Made by a program: the position numbers and the translations under genes. The notes beneath the pieces were generated by a model. The model made no database searches. It worked only from the letters and a program-made list of their open reading frames with translations, and was not told the origin of the DNA. Below are positions 54,140 through 64,000 of a stretch of DNA of 64,000 nt, one piece after another; the stretch's first letter is position 1, and every line of letters starts with the position of its first letter. This stretch comes from Flaccisagitta enflata (Eukaryota > Chaetognatha > Sagittoidea > Aphragmophora). The stretch spans positions 82,398,001 through 82,462,000 of the forward strand of contig OZ231127.1 in assembly GCA_965153355.1 (NCBI GenBank), in the 5' to 3' direction.

Positions 54140-54462
54140 CTCGTTAACAAATCACCCACCAGCGCGTCGTTGAGCGTCGGCTGACATATTCCTCGTCGAC
54201 CGATTGCATAGGTAGATGATGCGATGAAACGATCCTCAACAACATGACTTCCCACAGTAATCACCGTCATTTGCACTGTTTTGTTGGAATCAGAAGACTG
54301 CGAATGACACTGGTACTGATCACGTCGCGATCAGCGCCTGGTCGATCGCGGCGTATATCGTCCTCTGCGCACCCGAGGAATGAATTATAATAGTCACTGG
54401 AGCGATCGGACGGACAACATGGCGTCGAATAAGACGGACGCTGGCGATTACCGTGCCGCCAG
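54140..54462 (-). pseudogene. BEL/Pao aspartic protease region (frameshifted)
   Basis: The minus strand around 54310-54390 encodes a GADRDVIS-type string, resembling the segment after the catalytic Asp of BEL proteases, but the preceding part lies in another frame. Confidence 0.45.
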
Positions 54463-55140
54463 TCATGCCGTGAGGAGAGATGATTTCCGTTGGATCGGCT
54501 GCCTCCGTCGTCGACGGAGCTGTTGGTGCTGCTGCAGCCGCATCCTCTGACTTTTTGAAGGGAGCCAGCGGTACTTTATTTCCCTGCTTATTTTCTCCTT
54601 TCTTCTCTTCCTTTTCTTCTTTCTTGTAGGTGCGCCCGTGGAGAGAATCGTTGCGTGCCGCTTCTTTAGGTTTGGCAAGTCAGTCTGTTCGCGCATCCTT
54701 TGGCGTTGTGTCCTGGCGAGAGCAGTGGAAGCAGAGGCGACGAGACATGATGCACGAACTCTCGCGTCCACTTCCAACTCTAATAGCTGATGACACTCTA
54801 CTGTTTGATGCATTCCACTGCAGACGTTGCAGCGGTCCGTCGACTGCGTCTTTTGCTTGCCATTGGTAAAAGCATCTTCATATGATGATGGCGCTTCTTT
54901 CTCTGTAGTTGCGACTGCTGCCACTGATGCTGTTTTGCAGCTTGCGCCTTTGTTGCGCTGAATCACCGCCCATGTCTCGATCATAATGACCAAGTTGTCG
55001 AATGAAAATAATTGTCCATTTTGGGCTGCTTCATGTTGCTTTTCCCAGAATTTATCTGCAAGATAAGGGACCCTCTTGTTGAGGATCTCCAGCAGCAGCT
55101 CGTCGCAATAGCATTGTTGCACTTCTCCACAGGTCCTCAC
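54463..55140 (-). pseudogene. BEL/Pao gag end: zinc knuckle region
   Basis: ILNKRVPYLADKFWEK then CNVCSGMHQTVEC (C-x2-C-x3-H-x4-C). A second knuckle start (CFHC) appears in a shifted frame near 54720. Confidence 0.7.
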
Positions 55141-55571
55141 AATCTTCTTTTACTTGCAACCTTAGACCTAAATTGAAATGCCTTGCATATGGTCGAGCGA
55201 CTGGATCTTTGCCTCATGACGATTTCGTTGAACAGCGCACCAATGCTTGCAGCGCCTTGCCATAAAGACGACGTCCATTTTCTCGAAGGCGTCGCCAATC
55301 TCTCCTCTTGCTGTCGCTTCAGTTGCATCAATCGTAGCTGTTTCAATGATCTCTTTGCCGGACCAGCAAACCACTTGAGCAATTCTAATAAGATGTCCAT
55401 TTGCGTCAAGCCTTCATGCTTCTCAGCATCTTTGAACTTCCTCTTCCACATCGTGAAGTCGGTGGATGAAAGCTCCTGCAGAGGCTTCTCGGGTCTTGCT
55501 CTCTCCAATGCCTTGAGGCCGACCTCCCTTGCTCGCATGAGATCATTGTACGCCGCTCTTTCTAAAAACAC
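55137..55571 (-). pseudogene. BEL/Pao gag, DUF1759-like domain
   Basis: STDFTMWKRKFKDAEKH and MDILLELLKWFAGPAK resemble the DUF1759 capsid-type domain of BEL/Pao Gag. A frameshift near 55340 moves the rest to the frame of 55168-55374. Confidence 0.65.
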
Positions 55572-55856
55572 CAGAGCCGGATTATTTGGGCATCTGAGCG
55601 TGGACTTCGGTTAGCAGGCTACTTGATGCTCCACTTGATGATACGCTGGGGGTTGTTGGGTGACGCGTAGTATTTGACCTTTACCGGAGATCTCTTTTTG
55701 GTGGTTTTTATACTCCACCCAACTTCTTCTTGTTGATTCATTTGTTGTTGACGATCATCTCGGATGGAATCGGGAGCATCAAAATCTTGGCGGACGTACT
55801 GTCGCTGTTGTTGACCTATTCTTTACGTTGTTTCTCCTCTGCTCTGCGCTGGCAGG

Positions 55857-57387
55857 TCAAAAGTCTCTCTGCTGAATCTGCATCTTCAAACTATCCACTT
55901 CTTGCTGCAAACGTTGATTCTGCTGGATGACTTCCGCTTGAGGCGTTGCTAGAAGCGCTTGCACTGCCCATGGCGCCTTCGGCTGCAATCCACTCATTGT
56001 CTTCTTGGGAGCGACTTTTCTTCTCTCCTTATCTTGCAGCTGTTGTACCAACTTCGCGTCAGCGGCCTCTTGCCTCTGCCTCCTGCGCATCGCCTCCGTT
56101 TGCATCACCTCCGCTTCAGCCGTGGTAGAAGACCTTTTCCTCTTGATGCAGGAAGGTCCAGTCTCCCTTCTAGCAGAACCAATCTGCTTCTCGAAGATCA
56201 CTTCCGGTGCGGTAGGGAGAATGGTTGCTGCTGGGAACATTGATGCTGATCTGATGCTGTTGCTGTTGTTGAAGCCATTGCTGCCACTGTTGATGTTGAG
56301 GCTGCTGTTGCTGGTCAGGATGCTGTTGCTGTTCATTCTGCTGCTGCAGTTGACGCTGACGCTGTCCTTGCTGCTGCTGCTGCTCCAACTGTTGCTGCTG
56401 CTGCATTGGCTGCTTGACGGACAATTCCACTGACTGCTTGTGACGTTGCTGTACGTTCGAGTTGAACAATCCCGGATTGAAATTTCTGAAGATAGATCTG
56501 GCAGTCTTTTGGCGGATGCTGCGGCTGCTGCTGGTCCAGCTCAGACAGTTGTCTAAGCTTCACATCCCGCTGCTCTAAAGCTCCACCAATACGCCCGTCG
56601 TTCCAGGCTATTCCAGTGCTTTAAGTTGCATTTCTGCCGCATTGTTGAATACCCGCTCTTCTATCTAAATCTAGATTTGCTGCTGCTGTTGAAAATTACA
56701 CATTCTGTCGTATAACTCTTTATCTTCTTGTGATGAGCTTCGCTGTTGGAATCCCAATGGCACACCGCAATCGGCATAGCTGGGCTGTGCTGTACCACCA
56801 CCTTCACCTTCAGCCATCATGCGCAGACGTTGATCTGCAAGGCGTTGCTGTCTCTCTTCTTCTGTCTCCTCACTGACATTCATGCTTTCGACAGGATGGT
56901 TATTTAGCGCTGGAGGATCCACTACCACCGCTGGGATCGCGGCGGAAGGTTGCTGTTGCTGCTGCAGTTGCTGTTGCGTATATGTTCTCCTGCATGCGTT
57001 TTGCACGCTGTTGTTATTCATGCGGCTGCATTGCGTTTGATATTGCTTCGCAGCTCTTGTTGTTGTTGCTGTTGCTGCTGCTGCTGTTGATGAAGTGTTG
57101 CTGTTGTTGAGCCACAGATTGTGGCGCCGGCTGCAGGATCTGATATTGTTGTTGATCTTGCTGACAAAATTGTTGGAGTTGCTGCAACTGCTGCTGCTGC
57201 AACAGCTCTTGCTGCTGCCGTTGAGCCGTCGTTTGCTGCTGCTCCTGTGAGTCGGTGGAGTTAGCGTTGCTGTTGGAGTTGCTGCTGCTGCATCTGCAAT
57301 TGATGCTGCTGTTGCTCTATTGCATCGCTGCTCCTCCTCCCATTCTTGCTGCTGCATGTCTCGTCCAATCAGCCGACGGCGCGCCAC
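55857..57387 (-). pseudogene. BEL/Pao gag, Gln-rich middle region
   Basis: Open frames 56671-57387, 56170-56469 and 55857-56336 with long Gln runs from CAG/CAA repeats, and a late segment (LQQEVDSLKMQIQQRDF) that looks like a coiled coil. Frames change several times. Role inferred from position. Confidence 0.5.
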
Positions 57388-57580
57388 TTTTCCTCCTCCA
57401 GCTGCCTACCCCATGTCTCTCTCAGCACTCCTGTTGACGAAGCGTCGCCTCGCCCTCTCCTGCGGCGTCAATCCGTTGATGATCCCGCGACCTCTTGCAA
57501 GAGCGTCGGCGTCGTCGAGATCCCAAGCAGCCGTCAGCTTGCTCCATCGGAGACGCTAGCGCAGGTTCAATTTCCGAGAC

Positions 57581-58257
57581 CTAATCCCATGCCCATTGAT
57601 TGACGGCATCTCCTCTTTGGATCAGCGGCAGATTCCAAAATTGGCCGCCAGTTGGAGATTGCGCACCATGTCGCGGGACCGGAAGTGGTAGATACTCGGA
57701 TCCGTCGGGGTTTGGCGAAGACGTTCGCATCCTTGGAGTCGGAGCGCCGGTAACATTGTCACGGGCGGCGTGAGTGTCAGTTGGGAGACTGTTCCATGAG
57801 AATTCATTGACGGGTCTTTTGCGATTCCCGATGTCGTTATGCACTGCGTTTCACGATGTCGGCGTTGGAAGGAAAACCCTCTGGATAGTTCTCACGATCA
57901 AAGAAAGCATGGAGTCCCATTCGCGCGGTTGACCAAAGTAGACGCCGCGAATCGAAGAAAGTCGCGGGCATCGAGTCGCGCCATTTGCCTTGCATACGAT
58001 ATAAAGTCATAAACCATATCCCGAAGGCCGTGTCGAGCGCCATCTGATTCACAGGCGGCGTCGTCGAAGTCATTCGTTCCTTCGGTGCAAGTAGAAACGG
58101 CGTCGAAAAGGCGCCGGCATCCTTCCATTTCCGCAGTGATGTCGTTCCTCATTGCGCGCAAACGATTCGACCTCGGACACTGATTCAAACCGAAGTGAGA
58201 TACACGAGATGACGTTGAAGCGGTCGAGACGGTGTCGTCGTTGCGCGCGGCTGCCAT
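57581..58257 (-). pseudogene. BEL/Pao gag, N-terminal part (frameshifted)
   Basis: An ATG-started frame 65 bp inside the 5' LTR (58257-57898) continues in other frames to ~57581. No named domain; position and composition suggest the start of Gag. At least two frameshifts. Confidence 0.55.
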
Positions 58258-58321
58258 TGTCCAATTTCGTTTTCGGAGGTCGAAGATGGAAAGAGTCGAG
58301 TCGTTTTTTAAATTTTTGAAA

Positions 58322-59234
58322 TATGTTTAAGCCCACGAGTTTCAACTGGCACTGTCTATGAGCGTCTATCTGACTGACGACTTGTGGTGAAAGAAAGTTG
58401 GCCGATTGGAAAATAGGAAGGCGATCGTCTCGTTTATTCCATAAAAATTTCAACAACTGAAGAGAGGGGGAAAAATGAAAGGGAAAGTGGGCGTTAATGA
58501 TGATCAGCAAACGCAAAAGATAACATGAAATCGAGACAGGACACAATAAAGGACAGAAACAGCACATGACAACATGTTCATCTTCTTCAGAGCCCATGCC
58601 ACCTGATAATACCTGCCCCTGCCCCGGCCTATCCCATTAGATTCATCCATATCATCCCCATAGTAAGCTGATCGGGCAAGCGATAAAAACCATACTAAAA
58701 TCCGGCGATAAAAATGCAAAACGCAAAAGACAAGAATAACAGACCGGAAGACAAGATAAAAACAACGTTAATAAAAGCAAAGACGCGTCTATAAAACTTA
58801 CTTTTAGGCCCACTTTCGTTGGTTTCAACCCACAGTCTGTCGAAGTCAAACTAACGTTAATTGTCCGTTCATAAGTTTATCTGCAATAAAAAAATGAGAG
58901 ATTATTGAAATTAGTGGATTCCAAGGGCACATTCAATCAATCACGAAAAATCAATCAATCACTTTAGGAAGCAATGCCGTAAATAAATAAAAGCAATCAA
59001 TCCAAAATTGGATGATACGAAAGACGAGTTACGTACGTTTGGCTACGTAATAAAAACAAATGGCACAAAATACAAGGCGCAACCATATGGTTACCCATCT
59101 AGCGTTCATTATGAAAAATGGCGAGAAACAAAAGACGCTGGCATTGAATAATAGAGAAAGAAGAAAAGCCAAAAGCACGCAAAAGAAACAAAAGCACACA
59201 TACTTAATAAACGGACGGACATACATTTCTAACA
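58322..59234 (-). repeat. 5' LTR of the BEL/Pao element
   Basis: Read on the minus strand: starts TGTTAGAAATG, ends GGGCTTAAACATA. 913 bp. Confidence 0.92.
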
Positions 59235-59401
59235 CATGGATTTTCATTTTTGTCGTCAAATTGGCTATGTCATGTCATTTGCATCTAACCCCTGACCTGC
59301 TTAATTATTTCTTCTTTTCTTAAAACATGATGCCGACTTAACTTCATAGAGCCATCGATATCTGACTTTTGGAAAGCAATCAGTTGTTCGATTCATGATC
59401 G
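59235..59401. repeat. ~190-bp satellite, continuation of unit 6
   Basis: Starts with the duplicated CATGG and continues ATTTTCATTTTTGTCGTC exactly where 45974 broke off. Confidence 0.9.
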
Positions 59402-59510
59402 GGTTTTGATGAGTTGAGGTTAAGTTTAATCTCGATTTTACGACCTCCAAAAAATCAATGATATGACATGATTAACACAATCATGGATCAAGGTCGCCAG
59501 TCTAGATCAG

Positions 59511-59718
59511 TATTGTCATCATTATCATCGTCTTCGTCGTTTGTCTTCGTCGTCATTGTCGTCGTCATCGTCGTCGTCGTCAATGTCGCTCAGTCTTCTA
59601 TGTCATTGTTGAAGCCGATGTCGTCAACACTGTCATCTACGTCATCACTGTCATTAGCGTCGTCATCATCACTGTCGTCATCGTCGTCGTTGTCATCATC
59701 ATCATCATCATCATCATT

Positions 59719-59797
<79 letters not shown>

Positions 59798-59816
59798 ACA
59801 TCATCATCATCATCAA

Positions 59817-59857
<41 letters not shown>

Positions 59858-60000
59858 ACAACATCATTATCATCATCATCGCTCCGTCGTCTTCGTTGTT
59901 ATTGTCGTCGTTGTCGTCATCATCATCTCCATCGTAGTCATCATCACTGTCATCATCGTCGATGTCGTCGTCGTCGTCGTCCTCGTTGTTGTTGTTGTTT
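59511..60000. repeat. ATC/TCG trinucleotide array
   Basis: Long TCA run (59690-59880) with TCG-rich flanks. Open frames of poly-Ser or poly-Met across it are artefacts. Confidence 0.95.
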
Positions 60001-60084
60001 CATTGTCGGAATTGGTCTAGCTACCGGCTAATTGCTGTGCTGATAGTACGGATGACTCATGTTTAGGGAGTCAAATTATCCTTT

Positions 60085-60086
<2 letters not shown>

Positions 60087-60176
<90 letters not shown>
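60087..60176. repeat. CT microsatellite
   Basis: 45 CT units. Confidence 0.97.
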
Positions 60177-60178
<2 letters not shown>

Positions 60179-60344
60179 GAGTTTAGAGGCGGGCGATAAA
60201 ATTTGGGTTTATTTTCGTCCAATCTTTTTGTTCTCTCTTTTTCAAAAATGAAAATTGATACGGCTTTTTTGTTTCGCTCTCCCGTTTAATCTGTAACAAT
60301 ATGTTCTCGTCTCATGCCTTGAAAACTGCATCACTTCTTTTTGG

Positions 60345-60975
60345 GTAGCGGCCCCAAGGGGGACGAAGTCCTTTAGAACACAGGGGAAATCTGTCCATCC
60401 GTACGTACGTACATCCATCCGTCCCCCTCGCCTCACCCTCAGGGCTTTGTCTCCTTTGGGGCCTATTCTGACCCAAATTCTGCCAAATAGCCCAAATCCA
60501 AGCAATATGGCCCAAATCTGAGCAAAATGGCCTAAATCCAAGCATATTGGCCCAATCTCAAGCAAAATAGCCCAAATCTGGCCAGAAAACCCCAATACTA
60601 GCTCAAAGTCCATCATTTTGGCCCCTTAGACCTGTATTGTGGCCTCTGATACCTAGATTCTGACCAGATTTTAACCATTTTGCTTGAAATTGGGCCAATA
60701 TGCTTGGATTTCAGCCATTTTGCTCAGATTTGGGCCATATTGCTTGGATTTGGGCTCTTTGGCAGAATTAGGGTCAGAATAGGCCCCAAAGGAGACGAAG
60801 CCCTAAGGGTGGGGCGGGGGGATGAACGGACGGACTGATGGACAGACAGATTTCCCCTGTGTTCTACAGGACTTCGTCCCCTTTGGGGCTGCTGCCCTGC
60901 GCCCCCTCAACCTAAATCACATGCTATACAATCAGGGCACGGGTACCGCTGACCACTTTCTGCCTTTGGGCTGCT
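60345..60975. repeat. inverted-repeat element with GGGCCATATTGCTTGGATTT units
   Basis: Arms 60345-60615 and 60630-60895 pair (CCTTTGGGGCCTATTCTGAC with its complement; CACAGGGGAAATCTGTC with its complement), each with ~20-bp GGCCCAAATC-type units. The tail matches 44190-44300. Confidence 0.75.
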
Positions 60976-60976
60976 A

Positions 60977-60983
60977 TTATCAG

Positions 60984-61040
<57 letters not shown>
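60977..61040. repeat. TTTC microsatellite
   Basis: About 16 units, abutting a hairpin element. Confidence 0.95.
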
Positions 61041-61055
<15 letters not shown>

Positions 61056-61058
<3 letters not shown>

Positions 61059-61368
61059 TTTAGATGCGTCCGTCAGGAACGCATCTCTTTAAGAGGGTCT
61101 GTCTGTCCGTCCGTCCGTCGGTCCGTCGCTATGTCCGTTACACATGTGCAAAAAACACGCTTTTGGCCGCCGTGAGATCCTACTGACACAAGTAATCAAC
61201 AAACGAGTTTTAACTTTTAAGGGCCTCCATTGCTACTCGTGTCATTTCAACTGTCGGTTCGTTCATCTGTCTCTCCGTAAATCAATAAATGTCATTTATT
61301 ATGCGCCAAATTCAATAGACGCGGAGACACAGTCCGGACGCATCGTTGCCCGGTCGGGCTTGTTCTTC
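61056..61368 (+). repeat. terminal-hairpin element, AGATGCGT stem
   Basis: TTTTTAGATGCGT...ACGCATCT, AAGAGGGTCTG, minisatellite, CGCCGTGAGATCC, GACGCGGAGACACAG, ends CGGTCGGGCTTGTTC. Confidence 0.85.
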
Positions 61369-61370
61369 TT

Positions 61371-61640
61371 CTTTTTTTGTCGCGTGCTACGCAACTCTAT
61401 AAGCCACTTTCCGGTCAATCCGTCGGTTGGTTCGTCAATCGGTTGGTCCATCCATCTGTCGCAGTGGTTTTAATTGTTTTTCTATCGCGTTTTTAAAGAT
61501 TAGAGAGGAAACTTGGATCACTAAACATATAGTTCAGTGATCGTTTAAAAAAAAGATTCAGTCTGTCTGTTTGATTGTCTGTCCAACTTTTTTTCAGAAA
61601 GTGCCGACACGCGCGACGCTGGTATAATGGCCTTCCTTTT
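61371..61640 (+). repeat. terminal-hairpin element, second subfamily
   Basis: TTTTGTCGCGTGCTACGCAAC, CTCTATAAGCC, ends CCGACACGCGCGACGC and GGCCTTC. Directly follows the previous element. Confidence 0.75.
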
Positions 61641-63009
61641 CTTTTTTCTCTTTCTCCTTTTTCTTCTTCCTTTACTTTTTCTTCTTCCCTTTTTCCTCTT
61701 CTCCTTCTTCTTCCCCCGATTCTCTTGGTTATCTAACGAAATGAAATTGCTTATAAACAAGGACAAGTGAATTTGTGCGAAGAGCTGTCTAATAAGGCTG
61801 CTCCTGTGCATCCTCCAGTCGGGTATGTCAATATGCAAAAGGTTTTTTGATCAGATTATCATCATCAGGGACTGTTGGGACATTAATTGTAAAACATTTA
61901 CCATTTTTTTTTCAAATTTCATTCATCTTCCTTTTTTTCTAAATCCCTATTTAGCCCTTAATTTTTATATTGTAGTGCAGCTAGTTTTGCACCTGGATTA
62001 TTGATGAAAAGAAAAAAAATCAAAACCTATTGGTTTTCTTATTCCTAATACTGTGAAAAATTAACGAAAATCTTCTGCTGTTATACGAGAAGACTTAATA
62101 ATAGAATAAATATAATTTTCTAAATGATATATCAATCTCATTTTCAACAAAACTGGGTACAGTCGCTAAAAGTACATATGACGGAAAGCAATTGATGGCA
62201 ACACATAGTGTTTCAACCTAGTTTTTCAACTATAGTTGAATAATAATGATGCTTAAAATACTTTTATGAGACAAGTAATCTTCAGAAATACTCTGTGTGT
62301 ATGTCTTTGTCATATGCTGACCTCAAAAGAATCTTTGAATTGGTAATTCACATAAGAAAAGCAAAGAAAATTAGGGTTCTCAGTTAAATTTCGCTTACAT
62401 TTTTTTTTCTTTTTGCTGCTGTTAAAATTATAAGACACTCAAATGCAAAGAAATTTTGCATTTACAAAAACATAGCCGCCACCATAATCAATTTTGTAAG
62501 GCGGCCATGTTCTTCATTTTTGTGTTTTTTCTTTTTCTATGCAAACTTATAATTTTAACAAGCCTCCTGTCAGTAAACAAAAATTAAATTTTGAATATTT
62601 TCTAGTGAATACATTTAATTATTGATAGCCTTACTTGCTCTTTTTTCCCTTTTGAATGCAAATCTTGTAATAAAGTATCCATTATAATATATCTCAAGGA
62701 TTTTTTTTCATGTGATTCTTTGTTTTCATTCTCATAAAATTTTCTATCTTGACCCCTGTTGACACACAAAATCTTGCCGTCGGATGCTCGCCGCCATATA
62801 CTTTTAACAATCTTTACATGCGCTAAAAAAACGGAAGATGACTGAAATTGAAAAAAATAAAAATGGTTGATTTCTTGTAATTAATGACTTCATACTCCCG
62901 GATGATGATTAGCTGATCAGAAGACCTTTTGCACATTGACACACCCGAATCCTCCAGTCATGCTGTTGACCATGTCATTGCATTGTCGGACCAAGAATCT
63001 TGGTTATGT
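61641..63009. other. AT-rich, no gene recognised
   Basis: CTT-rich tract at 61640-61720; possible weak inverted ends AAAAGTA-ATATG (62169 and 62800). Otherwise nothing supported. Confidence 0.4.
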
Positions 63010-63111
63010 TGTTAGATGCGTCCATGCATGACTTTGAGAGGTATTGTTCATCAGTCAGTCTGTTGGTCCGTAGGTCCTCCGCTCTGGTCTATAATGTCGT
63101 ATTTTAATTAA

Positions 63112-63303
63112 ACAAGGCCGGATACATAGCAATCCCAGTTGCGTGCGGGCGGGCAGCAGCAGTGCTGGAGAAGGTCACTGGAGCATTTAAGCAGGCGCAG
63201 TAAGCTAAAAATATCACAAAACGTCGAAAAAGTAAAAAGGAGACCGACCGACCGACCGACCGACATAGCGGGGTGTAGAGTCGCGTAGCAGGCGACTAAC
63301 AAG
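63112..63303 (-). repeat. terminal-hairpin element
   Basis: AACAAGGCCGGATACATAGC, GGCGGGCAGCAGC box, GACCGACC run, GTCGCGTAGCAGGCGAC then TAAC. Confidence 0.8.
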
Positions 63304-63636
63304 AATACTAAGAATCTCAGTCTGTGATTAGATCGCCTCATCTTCGCGTCAACGATGCGGTATTGCAACGATGCAACACCGCGTCTGGCTAAAGTTTTAA
63401 CTGGGGCAGCAGGACGTGGACATCCCGATACACCCCGACCCCGGGATACATGTGTGACGAGTGTTTCTAAGGGGCGGCTGTCTACATATCACGTCCGCGA
63501 CGGCCTGCCGTTCTGAATGAGGAAGTGGACACACCTATCAGTGCATCGCATGACTTGGCCTTTTTTCGTCGCTTACTTATGAAAAAGTTATGATCACGCT
63601 TTTGGTTGAATCATCGGGTCCTTTTCAAAAGTAGTA

Positions 63637-63813
63637 CAGTTATACCCCGCTATAACGTATCCAAGAGTAACAGAATTCGATCTATAGCGGATAAAAAAAT
63701 CTTTAGTCCTTTCATGTTATTTTTTTATTTCTTTTAATGGCTTAAAAAAAGTTCCGCCAATTATGATTGAAATTTTTTAAGGCGTTGACATCTGTTATTG
63801 CGGGGTTTAACTA
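63637..63813. mobile_element. 177 bp Tigger-like MITE
   Basis: CAGTTATACCCCGCTATAACG and its complement, TA at 63635-63636 and 63814-63815. Confidence 0.8.
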
Positions 63814-64000
63814 TAAAAATGTGTATCACAACCGCAGAGTTTAAACCAAGAGACATCCGAAGTTTACTTTGGAGCACGATATGAGTGGATGATGGTCAAA
63901 GTCGGTGAAAAAGTTGGCTTGTCACTTGCGTGATACTCCTTTTACCCTTATTTATTAATCTCCTATCATGGTCTCATGCAAACTCATCATCATCTTGACA

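Larger units (their letters stand above)
45975..59234 (-). mobile_element. BEL/Pao LTR retrotransposon, 13.3 kb
   Basis: Two direct ~913 bp repeats flank reading frames on the minus strand in the order gag, protease, RT, RNase H, integrase, as in BEL/Pao. CATGG is duplicated at 45970-45974 and 59235-59239. The LTRs differ by about four substitutions and one indel, so insertion is recent, yet the gag-pol frames are broken many times. At 13.3 kb it is longer than usual for BEL because of a long Gln-rich gag leader and an extra 3.4 kb 3' region. Confidence 0.93.

Noticed and set aside
58275-58321. tRNA primer-binding site next to the 5' LTR
   Set aside because: The sequence after the LTR (TTTCAAAAATTTAAAAAACG) does not match a tRNA 3' end that I recognise.
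59468-60031. 187-codon poly-Ser open frame
   Set aside because: Translation of a trinucleotide array.

Overview
The window is animal (metazoan) nuclear DNA. It holds short exons with GT-AG introns, many microsatellites, several families of small DNA transposons and one full-length LTR retrotransposon of the BEL/Pao superfamily. A degenerate TTAGGG tract argues for a lineage with vertebrate-type telomere repeats rather than a typical insect. I cannot name the species; a non-insect invertebrate is my inference.

Three protein-coding genes can be assembled from exons, all on the minus strand. Gene 1 (2226-15606) is the C-terminal ~390 residues of a TMEM145/GPR180-type seven-transmembrane protein, in eight exons whose phases all fit; its N-terminal exons were not found. 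Gene 2 (26903-29697) is a complete three-exon gene for a 186-residue four-transmembrane protein that I do not recognise. Gene 3 (36116-37673) is the last two exons of a membrane protein with a long Ala/Thr-rich tail.

From 45975 to 59234 lies a 13.3 kb BEL/Pao element on the minus strand. Its ~913 bp LTRs are nearly identical, and it has a 5-bp target duplication (CATGG) inside a ~190-bp tandem satellite. Gag, protease, reverse transcriptase, RNase H and integrase segments are all recognisable but split by frameshifts. About 3.4 kb of unrecognised reading frames lies between integrase and the 3' LTR.

The rest is mostly small non-autonomous elements. These are (i) more than 20 copies of ~130-370 bp elements with a terminal hairpin and a CGGTCCGT-type minisatellite; (ii) about eight copies of a ~270 bp PIF/Harbinger-like MITE with TAA/TTA duplications; (iii) ~600 bp TA-flanked foldback elements, one with the end of a Tc1-type transposase; (iv) three ~176 bp Tigger-like MITEs; and (v) a TTAA-flanked piggyBac-like MITE.

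The most unusual pattern concerns splice junctions. At six exon edges in the three genes, the intron next to the exon carries tandem, decaying copies of the junction itself (exon edge plus splice site). Three other junctions run directly into long GA/CT microsatellites, and one 5' splice site was hit exactly by a MITE whose target duplication now supplies part of the splice signal.
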